Shown here: positions 54,427 to 63,930 of the stretch, piece by piece
How positions within the stretch are numbered: position 1 is the first letter of the stretch
How the letters are laid out: each line of letters begins with the position of its first letter
NCBI RefSeq assembly: GCF_030812475.1
Contig: NZ_JAUSSR010000016.1
Location: 83,363-147,362, forward strand
Direction of reading: 5' to 3'
DNA: 64,000 nt
Source: Pseudomonas lini
GTDB taxonomy: Bacteria; Pseudomonadota; Gammaproteobacteria; Pseudomonadales; Pseudomonadaceae
Position numbers and translations under genes: made by a program
The notes under the pieces: generated by a model
Database searches by the model: none
Seen by the model: only the letters and a program-made list of their open reading frames with translations
What the model was told of the DNA's origin: nothing

Positions 54427-55764
54427 TTACAGAGTCAACGTCAGGCGGCTGATCAGCGCTCCCGGCAACAACGCCGAAGCGGTCGCCCGCTGGCTGTAGG
54501 TACTTGCCGACAGCAACAGTTCGCGCTCCTCGGTCAATGCCTCCAGCTGCGCTCCCAGCAAATTGTAAGCGCTGTCATCAAAGCGCATGGTGCTCACCGG
54601 CGCCTGGATCTCGCCGTTCTCGACCCAGAAGGTCGCGAAGCGCGTCATGCCGGTCAGGCGTGCCGCCGGCTGGTCCGAGTAGTTCAGGTACCAGAGATTG
54701 CTGATGTACAGCCCGGTGCCCAGCTGCTTGAGAATTTCTGTCTCGGGCAACGCTCCGGCCGCCATGTTCAATGCGCTCGGCATTTCACCGCCGCTGGCAC
54801 CATTGGCCGTCAGGCCATATTCCGCGGCGCTGCGGGAACTGACCATTTGCGCGCCGGCCTTGCCATTGACGATCAATCCCAGGTCGCTGCGCGGATAGCC
54901 TTCCCCGGAAAACGCCGGGCTCAATGAACCGCTGACCTTCTCATCGAGCGACACCAGCGGGCTGAACGAACTGTCGCCTGCGTATAGCTTCTGCAGCGGA
55001 CTGTTCTTGCTGGCAATCGACTGCGCAGAGAAACCGCCCCAGCCCAGCATATCCATGATTTCACCCAGGGCTGCCGGTGCCAGGTAGGCGCGGTACTGGC
55101 CCGGCGCCAGGGTGCGCTGCGGTCGCCCCAGAAACGCCAGTTGCTCGCGCGCTTGCGCAAAACGCTTGGTGAACCCTTCGCTGCTCCAGTCATGCCCGGC
55201 GTAGCTGGCTTTGACAGCCTGGCCATTGTCATGGAACAGGCTGAAGTCGAAGTTGAAGCTGTTGGCCTGATGCCAGCCAAACGCGCCCGAAGAACTGGCG
55301 AAACCCCGACTGATCGGGCCGGCAGCGTAGAAGCCCACCAGGTCCAGGCCTTCGGCCGCCCGGGTGATTTCAGCGACCACTTGCTCGGTGTCCGGCAGCG
55401 GATGGTCCTGCACGTTCTTACTCTGCCAGCCGGTGTAGTTGAGCAGCAGATACGGGTCCTGCGGCAGCAGCGGCAAGGTGTCGCGCAACTGTTGCAGCCC
55501 TTCGGACAGGCGCTGGAGGTCGACTTGCACGTCCCCGCAGAGGGTTATGTCCAGGTCGGCGTGACGCCCGTCGTCGATCAGCTTGAAGCCGACGCTCGCT
55601 TGCCGCACCTGACCGGCCTGGCGCACCTTGGCGTGATTGAAGCGCACGAAGGCCGATGACTCTGCGGCGTAGCTGAGGGTGAATTGTTCCGGTTCGCGCA
55701 CAGCATCGCGCAACCAGTGGACCAGGGCCTTGAACGCTTCGGCCTGATTGCTGGACGTACCCAT
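54427..55764 (-). CDS. TldE/PmbA-type metalloprotease partner subunit
   Basis: A 445-residue protein of the TldD/PmbA family without the HExxxH zinc motif, so it is probably the non-metal partner (TldE/PmbA side) of the gene just upstream. Family stretches are RGFASSSGAFGWHQANSFNFDFSLFHDNGQAVKASYAGHDW and the C-terminal MNMAAGALPETEILKQLGTGLYISNLWYLNYSDQPAARLTGMTRFATFWVENGEI. The ATG at 55764 overlaps the partner's stop (TGATG), implying one complex. The peptide substrate is unknown. Confidence 0.88.
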   Translation of the reverse strand: MGTSSNQAEAFKALVHWLRDAVREPEQFTLSYAAESSAFVRFNHAKVRQAGQVRQASVGFKLIDDGRHADLDITLCGDVQVDLQRLSEGLQQLRDTLPLLPQDPYLLLNYTGWQSKNVQDHPLPDTEQVVAEITRAAEGLDLVGFYAAGPISRGFASSSGAFGWHQANSFNFDFSLFHDNGQAVKASYAGHDWSSEGFTKRFAQAREQLAFLGRPQRTLAPGQYRAYLAPAALGEIMDMLGWGGFSAQSIASKNSPLQKLYAGDSSFSPLVSLDEKVSGSLSPAFSGEGYPRSDLGLIVNGKAGAQMVSSRSAAEYGLTANGASGGEMPSALNMAAGALPETEILKQLGTGLYISNLWYLNYSDQPAARLTGMTRFATFWVENGEIQAPVSTMRFDDSAYNLLGAQLEALTEERELLLSASTYSQRATASALLPGALISRLTLTL

Positions 55765-57206
55765 CAGGCGTCTCCCCCAAATACATCAACATGACTGAAC
55801 ACGCAGGCCGGCGACGCGTGACCGACGCGGATCACCTGATTCGGTTCTCCCTTGCCGCAGTTCGGGGTGCCGAGGACCTTGACGGTACTGGCGTCGCCGA
55901 CGGCGCTGAGGCTTTTCCAGAACTGCGCGGAGATCGCCCGGTAGTTGGGGTTTTTCACCACGCCCTTGAGTTCGCCGTTTTCGATCAGTTGAGCCCATTC
56001 GCAGCCGAACTGGAATTTGTTGCGCGCATCGTCGATGGACCAGGAGCGATTGGTGCTCATCAGAATGCCGTGCTCGATGTTGCCGATCAGTTGCTCCAGC
56101 GGTTGATCGCCGGGCTCGATGTTCAGGTTGGCCATGCGGTCGATGGGCGGGCGATTCCAGCCACAGGCGCGGCTGTTGGCCACGCCGTTCATGCCGGCCC
56201 TGAATTGCGACAGCGCACCGCCCAGTGGACGCAGCAGCAAACCTTCCTTGATCAGGAATTGCTTGCTGGCGGCGGTGCCGTCGTCGTCATGACCGTAACT
56301 GGCGAGCTGTTCAGGGATGTCCGGATCGAAGGTCACGTTCAGCAGTTCGGAGCCGTATTGCAGGCTGCCGAAGTCTTGTGCCTTGACGAAGCTGGTGCCG
56401 GCGTAATTACGCTCGTCACCGAGGATGCGATCCAGTTCCAGCGGGTGACCGATGGACTCGTGGATCTGCAACATCATCTGGTCGGGCATCAGCAGCAGGT
56501 CGCGTGGGCCTTGCGGGGTGTTCGGCGCCAGCAGCAATTGCAGCGCCTGATCAGCGATTTTCGGACCGGCACCCACCAGGCCGCAGCGGCTGATCACATC
56601 AAAACCACCCTGCTGGCCGAAGTTCTCGCGGCCGAGGGTGCGGGTCTGGCTGTCGCTGCCGTCGTAGGCGGTAACGTCCAGGCCCGGATACACGAAACGC
56701 TGGGCCTGGCGCAGTTCGGCACCGGCGCTGTTGAGGTAGATCTGCTCGACATCAGTGATGCCGATGCTGACCTGCCAGTTTACCAGTCGCTCGTCCTTGG
56801 GCACGGCCGCGGATTCGGCGCCGAGCAATTGGTAGCAATCGCTCAGGGACGGGAAAGGCTGGTCGAGGTTCGGCGAGAAGTAATCGGCACGGTCACTGGA
56901 AACGGCTTGTTCGCGCAGGTCGAGCAGGGCATGGGGCTTGAGTCGGCGGGCTTGTTGCTCGGCTTTCTCCAGCGCGGCCTGCAGACCGGATTGGGACAGG
57001 TCGTTGGTCGCGGCATAGGTCTCCACGCCGTTGACCCGAACCGTCAGCATCGCACCTTCGTCCCGGCTCAGGCTCGGAGGCTCGGCGACGTTCTTGCGCA
57101 CTGACAGGTGCTGGCCGGACTCGCGCACATAGCGCAGCGAAAAGAATTCAGCGCCCGTGCGCAAGGCAGCGAAGCGCTGCTTGAGCTGGGGGTGGAAATC
57201 GAACAT
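55764..57206 (-). CDS. TldD-type zinc metalloprotease subunit
   Basis: A 480-residue TldD-family protease subunit. The zinc motif is HESIGH (His249, Glu250, His254), with a later metal-ligand candidate in SRACGWNRPP. TldD and TldE form a heterodimer that trims unfolded peptides, as in microcin B17 maturation and CcdA turnover. AGGAGG sits 6 nt before the ATG at 57206; a frame to 57431 has no support. The pair has no peptide precursor or biosynthetic gene next to it. Confidence 0.91.
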   Translation of the reverse strand: MFDFHPQLKQRFAALRTGAEFFSLRYVRESGQHLSVRKNVAEPPSLSRDEGAMLTVRVNGVETYAATNDLSQSGLQAALEKAEQQARRLKPHALLDLREQAVSSDRADYFSPNLDQPFPSLSDCYQLLGAESAAVPKDERLVNWQVSIGITDVEQIYLNSAGAELRQAQRFVYPGLDVTAYDGSDSQTRTLGRENFGQQGGFDVISRCGLVGAGPKIADQALQLLLAPNTPQGPRDLLLMPDQMMLQIHESIGHPLELDRILGDERNYAGTSFVKAQDFGSLQYGSELLNVTFDPDIPEQLASYGHDDDGTAASKQFLIKEGLLLRPLGGALSQFRAGMNGVANSRACGWNRPPIDRMANLNIEPGDQPLEQLIGNIEHGILMSTNRSWSIDDARNKFQFGCEWAQLIENGELKGVVKNPNYRAISAQFWKSLSAVGDASTVKVLGTPNCGKGEPNQVIRVGHASPACVFSHVDVFGGDA

Positions 57207-57363
57207 TCGTGGACCTCCTTGGTATGGAGCATCGGCATTGCGCGGGGTGTAACGATTGCGTGGCGCTAGATTAGGCCTGGGCGGGGGGGAGTTCAAGGGT
57301 TGGGCGGGGTGTGAGGGATTACCGGACAGTGTCAGGAAGAAATGTGTTGTTTGGTCGGACGCT

Positions 57364-57459
57364 TTCGCGAGCAGGCTCGCTCCCACATTTGATCTTGGGT
57401 GTTCACAGACTCTGTGTTCACTGAAGATCAAATGTGGGAGCGAGCCTGCTCGCGAAGGC
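57364..57459. repeat. REPIN between betA and tldD-like genes
   Basis: An inverted pair of the GCGAGCAGGCTCGC subtype, with short direct words GATCTTGGGTGTTCA and TGTGTTCACTGAAGATC in the loop. Confidence 0.9.
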
Positions 57460-57479
57460 CGCGGCTCGGTGTAACTGTA

Positions 57480-59183
57480 TTACTGAGCAGTCAGGCTCAC
57501 ATCCCGCAACGGCTTGCCACGCACCGGTGCATCACCGGCCACATAGTAATCGGCGGTGCTGCGCGGCAACGGCTTGCGACCACGGATCTTGTCGGCGATT
57601 TTCTCTGCGATCATGATCGTCGGCGCATTCAGGTTGCCGGTGGTGATGATCGGCATGATCGACGCATCGACCACTCGCAGGCCCTGCATGCCGTGCACTC
57701 GACCTTCGCCATCGACCACGGCCATCTCGTCGGTGCCCATCTTGCACGAGCAGGACGGGTGGAACGCGGTTTCGGCGTGTTCGCGGATGAACTTGTCGAG
57801 CTGCTCATCGGATTGCACGTCGATGCCCGGGCTGATTTCGCGGCCACGGAAGGCGTCCAGTGCAGGCTGTTGCATGATTTCCCTGGTCAGGCGGATGCCG
57901 TCGCGGAATTCCTGCCAGTCCTGCTCGGTGGCCATGTAGTTGAACAGGATGCTCGGGTACTCGCGCGGGTCCTTGGACTTGGCCTGGACGCGACCCCGGC
58001 TCGGCGAGCGCATGGAACCCATGTGCGCCTGGAAGCCGTGTTCCTTCACACCGTTGCTGCCGTTGTAGTTAATCGCCACCGGCAGGAAGTGGTACTGGAT
58101 GTTCGGCCAATCGAATTCCGGACGGGTGCGGATGAAACCGCCGGCTTCGAACTGGTTGCTGGCGCCGATGCCGGTGCCGTTGAACAGCCACTCGGCACCG
58201 ATGGCCGGCTGGTTGTACCAGAGCAGCGACGGGTACAGCGAGACCGGTTGAGTGCAGGCGTATTGCAGATACAACTCGAGGTGATCCTGCAGGTTTTCAC
58301 CGACGCCCGGCAGGTCGTGGACCACCGGAATGTCGAGCTTGTTCAGCAGTTCGGCGGGGCCGACGCCGGAACGCTGCAGAATCTGCGGCGACGCGATGGC
58401 GCCGGAGCACAGCAGCACTTCCTTGCGGGCGCGGGCTTCAACGCGTTCTTCAGCGGCGCCGATCAGGTAACGCACGCCCACCGCACGCTTGCCTTCGAAC
58501 AGGATCTTGTCGGTCAGGGCGTGGGTGACGATGGTCAGGGTCGAGCGCTTCTTGGCGATGTCCAGGTAACCGCGGGCGGTGCTGGCGCGACGGCCGTTCG
58601 GCGTCACGGTACGGTCCATCGGGCCGAAGCCTTCCTGCTGATAACCGTTGAGGTCTTCGGTACGCGGGTAACCGGCTTGCACGCCGGCTTCAACCATTGC
58701 GTGGAACAGCGGGTTGTTGCCGGCTTTGGGCGTGGTCACGCTGACCGGACCGTCGCCACCGTGGTAGTCGTTCGGACCGATGTCGCGGGTTTCCGCTTTT
58801 CTGAAGTACGGCAGGCAGTTGAGGTAGTCCCAGTCTTCAAGACCTGGAAGCTTGGCCCAGTTGTCGTAGTCCATGGCGTTGCCGCGGATGTAGCACATGC
58901 CGTTGATCAGCGACGAGCCCCCCAGGCCCTTGCCGCGACCGCATTCCATCCGGCGACCGTCCATGTGTGGCTCTGGATCGGTTTCGTAGGCCCAGTTGTA
59001 GCGGCGGCCTTGCAGCGGGAACGCCAGGGCGGCTGGCATTTGCGTGCGGAAATCGAGACGGTAGTCCGGACCGCCGGCTTCGAGCAGCAGGACGGTGACG
59101 CCTTCGTCTTCAGTCAGACGGGTCGCCAGGGTGTTACCGGCCGAGCCGGCACCGATGATGATGTAGTCGAATTCTTGGGACAT
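57480..59183 (-). CDS. betA: Choline dehydrogenase
   Basis: BetA oxidises choline to betaine aldehyde (and can go further to betaine) at the membrane. The 567-residue GMC flavoprotein has YIIIGAGSAGNTLATRLTEDEGVTVLLLEAGG at about 6-37, GLGGSSLINGMCYIRGN near 84-100, and the C-terminal FHPSCSCKMG with the active-site histidine region. It is the last gene of betIBA; a REPIN sits in the 177-nt gap after betB and may tune relative expression. It probably responds to BetI. Confidence 0.96.
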   Translation of the reverse strand: MSQEFDYIIIGAGSAGNTLATRLTEDEGVTVLLLEAGGPDYRLDFRTQMPAALAFPLQGRRYNWAYETDPEPHMDGRRMECGRGKGLGGSSLINGMCYIRGNAMDYDNWAKLPGLEDWDYLNCLPYFRKAETRDIGPNDYHGGDGPVSVTTPKAGNNPLFHAMVEAGVQAGYPRTEDLNGYQQEGFGPMDRTVTPNGRRASTARGYLDIAKKRSTLTIVTHALTDKILFEGKRAVGVRYLIGAAEERVEARARKEVLLCSGAIASPQILQRSGVGPAELLNKLDIPVVHDLPGVGENLQDHLELYLQYACTQPVSLYPSLLWYNQPAIGAEWLFNGTGIGASNQFEAGGFIRTRPEFDWPNIQYHFLPVAINYNGSNGVKEHGFQAHMGSMRSPSRGRVQAKSKDPREYPSILFNYMATEQDWQEFRDGIRLTREIMQQPALDAFRGREISPGIDVQSDEQLDKFIREHAETAFHPSCSCKMGTDEMAVVDGEGRVHGMQGLRVVDASIMPIITTGNLNAPTIMIAEKIADKIRGRKPLPRSTADYYVAGDAPVRGKPLRDVSLTAQ

Positions 59184-59241
59184 TGAAATGCACCCTCTTT
59201 GAAAGTGGTCAGGTCGGGCCTAGGCGAGTGCTTCGCACTCG

Positions 59242-59330
59242 ATCGCCGGCAAGCCGGCTCCTACAGGATCGGGGTAACCGATGATTTGGCGAACGACGCC
59301 AAACCTGTAGGAGCTGGCTTGCCAGCGAAG
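59242..59330. repeat. REPIN inside the betIBA operon (betB-betA gap)
   Basis: The left arm is of the GCCGGCAAGCCGGC type and the right arm of the GCTGGCTTGCCAGC type. It lies within a transcription unit, where such hairpins can change mRNA stability. Confidence 0.87.
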
Positions 59331-59360
59331 ACGGCCTCACGGGCAATACAAAACCCGGGG

Positions 59361-60833
59361 TTAGAACACCGAGGCGTAATCGCCCAGTTCCACCTGTACC
59401 GATTTGATGCGTGTGAAGTTGTTCAGCGAGCTGATCCCGTTCTCACGGCCCACGCCCGACTGCTTGTAGCCGCCGACCGGCATCTTCGCGTCGGACTCGC
59501 CCCAGGCGTTGATCCAGCAGATACCGGCTTCCAGTTGATGAATCACGCGGTGAGCGCGGTTCAGGTCCTTGGTGACGACGCCAGCGGCCAGGCCGAAGTC
59601 GGTGTCGTTGGCGCGACGGATCACTTCTTCTTCGGTTTCGTAGGTCAGGATGCTCATCACCGGGCCGAAGATTTCTTCGCGCACGATGGTCATCTCGTCG
59701 GTGCAGTCGGTGAACACGGTCGGTGCCACGAACGCGCCCTTGGCGAATTCGCCGTCGGTCAGGCGAGTGCCGCCGCACAGCAGGCGAGCGCCTTCTTCCT
59801 TGCCCTTGGCGATGTAGCCCAGCACGCTTTCCATGTGGGCAAAGCTGACCAGCGGACCGAAGTTGGTGTTCTCGTCTTCCGGGTTACCGATGCGGATGCG
59901 GGCAACGCGCTCAGCGATCTTGGCTTCGAAAGCCGCTTTCAGCTGGCTCGGTACGAACACGCGAGTGCCGTTGGTGCAGACCTGGCCGGAGCTGTAGAAG
60001 TTGGCCATCATCGCGGTGTCGGCGGCGCGATCGAGGTCGGCGTCGTCGAAGATGATCAGCGGGGATTTGCCGCCCAGTTCCATGGTCACGTCTTTCAAGG
60101 ACGAACCCGAAGCGCTGGCCATGACCTTCTTGCCGGTGTCGGTGCCGCCGGTGAAGGAGATTTTCTCGATGCGCGGGTGTTCGGTCAGCCAGGTGCCGAC
60201 TTCGCGGCCGCTGCCGGTCAGGACGTTGAACACGCCCGCCGGAACGCCGGCTTCGGTGTAGATCTCGGCCAGTTTCAGCGTGGTCAGGGACGTGACTTCG
60301 CTTGGCTTGAAGATCATCGCGTTACCGGCCGCCAGGGCTGGCGCGGACTTCCAAAGGGCGATCTGGATCGGGTAGTTCCACGCGCCGATACCGGCCACGA
60401 CGCCCAGCGGCTCGCGACGGGTGTAGACGAACGACGTGGTGCGCAGCGGGATCTGCTCGCCTTCGATGGCCGGCACCAGGCCTGCGTAGTACTCCAGCAC
60501 GTCAGCACCGGTGACGATGTCGACGTAACGGGTTTCGGAGTACGACTTACCAGTGTCCAGGGTCTCCAGGGCAGCCAGTTCATCGTTGCGCTCGCGCAGG
60601 ATATCCACGGCGCGGCGCAGGATGCGCGAACGCTCCATGGCGGTCATCGCCGCCCAGATCTTCTGGCCCTTTTCGGCACTGACCACTGCGCGCTCGACGT
60701 CGTCCTTGGTCGCACGTTGTACGGTTGCGAGGACTTCACCGTTAGCCGGGTTGATGGCTTCGAAAGTGGCGTCGCTGCTGGCGTCACTGTAGCCGCCATC
60801 GATGTAGAGTTTTTGCAGTTCGAAACGGGCCAT
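59361..60833 (-). CDS. betB: Betaine aldehyde dehydrogenase
   Basis: BetB turns betaine aldehyde into glycine betaine with NAD(P)+. The 490-residue aldehyde dehydrogenase has the general base Glu252 in MELGGKSPL and the catalytic Cys286 in SSGQVCTNGTRVFVP, the same numbering as the studied P. aeruginosa enzyme. GGTDTGKKVM (229-238) lies in the NAD site. It starts 108 nt after betI. Betaine serves as osmoprotectant and carbon source. Confidence 0.97.
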   Translation of the reverse strand: MARFELQKLYIDGGYSDASSDATFEAINPANGEVLATVQRATKDDVERAVVSAEKGQKIWAAMTAMERSRILRRAVDILRERNDELAALETLDTGKSYSETRYVDIVTGADVLEYYAGLVPAIEGEQIPLRTTSFVYTRREPLGVVAGIGAWNYPIQIALWKSAPALAAGNAMIFKPSEVTSLTTLKLAEIYTEAGVPAGVFNVLTGSGREVGTWLTEHPRIEKISFTGGTDTGKKVMASASGSSLKDVTMELGGKSPLIIFDDADLDRAADTAMMANFYSSGQVCTNGTRVFVPSQLKAAFEAKIAERVARIRIGNPEDENTNFGPLVSFAHMESVLGYIAKGKEEGARLLCGGTRLTDGEFAKGAFVAPTVFTDCTDEMTIVREEIFGPVMSILTYETEEEVIRRANDTDFGLAAGVVTKDLNRAHRVIHQLEAGICWINAWGESDAKMPVGGYKQSGVGRENGISSLNNFTRIKSVQVELGDYASVF

Positions 60834-60941
60834 AAAGTCCTCGCAAGTGCATAAGTGGTTGGCGTTACCACTGGAGCGTGCCGTGGAGCGTTGGCGGCGC
60901 TGTTCAGTGGCGGTTCAGGGACTGAGCGTTTTATGTGTGCT

Positions 60942-61535
60942 CTAGCTCACCTTCTTTGCCAGTTGGAAATCCATGTATTCGTAAGCGATCCGGTGCGCCT
61001 GCGCGGTGTCGAAAGCATCCCCCGACAGCGCGCCGCGCAACCACAAACCGTCAATGAGGGCTGCCAGGCCTCGGGCTGCACTGCGCGCATCATCGAGCGG
61101 CAATACACGGCGGAACTGGCAGCACAGGTTGGAATACAGGCGGTGATCGTTGATCCGCTGCAACCTGTGCAATGACGGGTGGTGCATGCTGGTGGCCCAG
61201 AAGGCCAGCCAGGTTTTCATTGCCGGGCCATTGACCTGGCTGGCGTCGAAGTTGCCTTCGATAATCACCTGAAGGTGCGCCCGCGGGCTGCTGTCTTCCA
61301 GCGCCTGACGACGCGCGGTGACGTTCTCGCTGAGGACACTCATCAGATACTGCGCCGTGGCGGCGATCAGGCCATTCTTGTCCTGAAAGTAGTGACTGAT
61401 GATGCCATTCGAGACACCGGCCAAACGGGCGATCAGCGCAATGCTGGCGTCCCCCATTCCGACCTGATCTACCGCCAGCAGCGTGGCTTCGATCAACTGC
61501 TGGCGACGGATGGGTTGCATACCGACCTTGGGCAT
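60942..61535 (-). CDS. betI: TetR-family repressor BetI
   Basis: BetI represses the bet genes and is released by choline. The 197-residue TetR protein has its helix-turn-helix in MPKVGMQPIRRQQLIEATLLAVDQVGMGDASIALIARLAGVSNGIISHYFQDKNGL (1-56), which is nearly the family consensus. The second of two close ATGs is used because AAGGAG would otherwise abut the start. It heads betIBA and is divergent from betT. The operator lies between at 61606-61625. Confidence 0.95.
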   Translation of the reverse strand: MPKVGMQPIRRQQLIEATLLAVDQVGMGDASIALIARLAGVSNGIISHYFQDKNGLIAATAQYLMSVLSENVTARRQALEDSSPRAHLQVIIEGNFDASQVNGPAMKTWLAFWATSMHHPSLHRLQRINDHRLYSNLCCQFRRVLPLDDARSAARGLAALIDGLWLRGALSGDAFDTAQAHRIAYEYMDFQLAKKVS

Positions 61536-61605
61536 CTTGCACATCTCCTTAGGCCTTCCGCCGGACGTAAAACGTCTGTCGGGTTGAAGGCCAGTCTATT
61601 TTGTT

Positions 61606-61625
61606 TTGATTGAACGTTCAATCAA
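61606..61625. promoter_or_regulatory. BetI operator between betI and betT
   Basis: TTGATTGAACGTTCAATCAA is a perfect 20-bp palindrome in the divergent spacer, 70 nt from the betI start. It has the form expected for a TetR-type BetI site and could control both directions. Confidence 0.85.
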
Positions 61626-61856
61626 CAAAGAATAAGATCTGCGACAATTCGTCGCTGCTTACAGATTTTTCCTACATGTAAATGGCGAAAAACCGACATC
61701 CAAAATTGCTCGAAACCTATACGCGCTGGCGTTCCTGGGGATCGGGCTTTTTTCGGGGTGTCTTTATATCACCCGTCGGTCGGCTGCCCTCTAACCGATT
61801 GGTCGGGTATCGCGTTGCCTTGTGTCTTTCTCTCGCACTGCCGGAGCCCCTGTGCC

Positions 61857-63863
61857 ATGAGTTCTGCCTCTCTAATAAAGACCCCGCCCGAGAAGGTGAC
61901 GGTCAACGGTTGGGTGTTCTACACCTCTACCGCGCTGATCCTGCTGTTGACCGCCATTCTGATCATCGCCCCGCAAGAGGCCGGCAGACTGCTCGGTATG
62001 GCCCAGGCCTGGTTGTCCCGCAGCTTCGGCTGGTACTACATGGTGGTGATCGCCGCCTACCTGGTGTTCGTGGTCGGCCTGGCGTTTTCCTCCTATGGCA
62101 AGCTCAAGCTGGGCAGCAAGGACGACACCCCGGACTTCAGCTACGGCGCCTGGGCGGGGATGCTGTTCTCGTCGGGTATCGGCATCTCGCTGCTGTACTT
62201 CGGTGCATCCGAGCCGCTGGACCACTACTTCAATCCGCCGGAAGGCGTGGCCGGCAGCAACCTTGCCGCCCGTCAGGCGGTGCAGCTGACATTCCTGCAT
62301 TGGGGCCTGCATGGCTGGGCGATCTATGCCCTGGTCGGGTTGGCGGTCGCCTACTTTGCTTACCGGCACAACCAGCCGCTGGCATTGCGTTCGGCGTTGT
62401 ATCCGCTGGTGGGCGAGCGCTGGGTCAAAGGCGCGGCCGGCCATGCGGTCGATGGCTTCGGCATGTTCGTGACCCTGCTGGGTCTGGTGACGAACCTGGG
62501 CATTGGCTCGCTGCAAGTGTCGTCGGGCCTTGAAAATCTGTTCGGCATGGAGCACAGCAATACGAACCTGCTGATCGTGATCATCGTGATGAGCACCGTG
62601 GCGACGATAGCTGCGGTGTCGGGCGTGGAAAACGGCATTCGCCGTCTGTCCAACCTGAACATCGTGTTGTTCAGCGGCCTGTTGATTTTCGTGCTGCTGT
62701 TTGGCCCGACCCTGCACCTGCTCAACGGTTTCGTGCAAAACATCGGCGACTATCTGAACGGTGCGGTGCTGAAGACCTTCGACCTCTATGTGTATGAAGG
62801 CAACAGTGACAAGTCAGATCGCTGGCTGGGCCTGTGGACCCTGTTCTACTGGGCATGGTGGATTTCCTGGGCGCCATTCGTCGGCATGTTCATCGCGCGT
62901 ATCTCCCGTGGTCGCACCGTGCGGGAACTGGTAGCCGGCGTGCTCCTCATTCCGCTGGGTTTCACCTTGGCGTGGTTGTCGATCTTCGGTAACTCGGCCC
63001 TGGACCTGGTGATGAACCATGGGGCGGTGGAGCTCGGGAAGACGGCGCTGGAACAGCCGTCCATGGCGATCTACCAGTTGCTGGAGCATTACCCCGCGTC
63101 GAAGGTGGTGATCGGCGTATCGATCTTCGTTGGCTTCGTGCTGTTCCTGACCCCGGCGGATTCCGGCGCGGTGATGATGGCCAACCTTTCGTGCAAGGGC
63201 GGCAACGTCGATGAAGATGCGCCGCACTGGCTGCGGATCTTCTGGTCCATCGTCATCACGCTGGTGACCATCGGCCTGTTGTTTGCCGGTAACTTCGAAG
63301 CCATGCAGACCATGGTGGTGCTGGCCGGTCTGCCGTTCTCGGTGGTGCTGGTGTGCTTCATGTTCGGCTTGCACAAAGCCATGCGCCAGGACGTGCAGAT
63401 CGAACAGGAGCAAGCGGAACTCGCCGCCCGTGGTCGCCGTGGTTTCAGCGAGCGTTTGACTCAGCTGGACCTGCAGCCGAACCAGTCGATCGTGCAACGC
63501 TTCATGGACAAGCACGTCAGCCCGGCGCTGGAAGAGGCGGCGGGGCAATTGCGCGGGCAGGGGCTGGACGTGCAGACGCTATTGGGCAAGGCCAAGCGCT
63601 GCATGGGCGTGAGGATCGACATGGAGGAGGGCAACCCGTTTGTCTACGAAGTGAGCCTGGATGGTTATCTGGCGGCGGCGAGCGACACTGTGTCGGCTGA
63701 AAGTGCTGATGAACCCCGCGCACGTTACTACCGCGCCGAGGTGTATTTGCACAACGGCAGCCAGGACTACGACTTGATGGGCTTCACCCAGGATCAGATC
63801 ACCCGTGATGTGCTCGATCAGTTTGAAAGCCATCGGCAGCTGCTTGGCCGCGTTTATAGCTGA
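61857..63863 (+). CDS. betT: High-affinity choline transporter, BCCT family
   Basis: BetT imports choline driven by an ion gradient. The 668-residue protein has the BCCT features: twelve membrane segments, GAWAGMLFSSGIGISLLYFGASEPLDHY near 98-125, the helix-8 motif WTLFYWAWWISWAPFVGMFIARISRGRT, and a long C-terminal cytoplasmic tail (about 525-668) typical of BetT and probably an osmosensor. GGAG lies about 10 nt before the ATG at 61857; an upstream frame from 61758 is less likely. It is divergent from betIBA. Confidence 0.94.
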   Translation: MSSASLIKTPPEKVTVNGWVFYTSTALILLLTAILIIAPQEAGRLLGMAQAWLSRSFGWYYMVVIAAYLVFVVGLAFSSYGKLKLGSKDDTPDFSYGAWAGMLFSSGIGISLLYFGASEPLDHYFNPPEGVAGSNLAARQAVQLTFLHWGLHGWAIYALVGLAVAYFAYRHNQPLALRSALYPLVGERWVKGAAGHAVDGFGMFVTLLGLVTNLGIGSLQVSSGLENLFGMEHSNTNLLIVIIVMSTVATIAAVSGVENGIRRLSNLNIVLFSGLLIFVLLFGPTLHLLNGFVQNIGDYLNGAVLKTFDLYVYEGNSDKSDRWLGLWTLFYWAWWISWAPFVGMFIARISRGRTVRELVAGVLLIPLGFTLAWLSIFGNSALDLVMNHGAVELGKTALEQPSMAIYQLLEHYPASKVVIGVSIFVGFVLFLTPADSGAVMMANLSCKGGNVDEDAPHWLRIFWSIVITLVTIGLLFAGNFEAMQTMVVLAGLPFSVVLVCFMFGLHKAMRQDVQIEQEQAELAARGRRGFSERLTQLDLQPNQSIVQRFMDKHVSPALEEAAGQLRGQGLDVQTLLGKAKRCMGVRIDMEEGNPFVYEVSLDGYLAAASDTVSAESADEPRARYYRAEVYLHNGSQDYDLMGFTQDQITRDVLDQFESHRQLLGRVYS

Positions 63864-63904
63864 GTTCTGGGTGGCGCGGTGTTCCAGTGACACCGCGTCG
63901 CTTT

Positions 63905-63930
63905 CTTCGCGAGCAGGCTCGCTCCCACAG
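63905..63930. repeat. REP at the window end
   Basis: A single inverted TTCGCGAGCAGGCTCGCTCC copy; its partner, if any, would lie beyond the window. Confidence 0.8.

Noticed and set aside
57399..59186. 595-codon open frame opposite betA
   Set aside because: Antisense shadow of choline dehydrogenase.
59199..60854. 551-codon open frame opposite betB
   Set aside because: Antisense shadow; it also translates a REPIN.
61682..62533. 283-codon frame overlapping betT
   Set aside because: Arg/Gly-rich out-of-frame shadow of the BCCT transporter.
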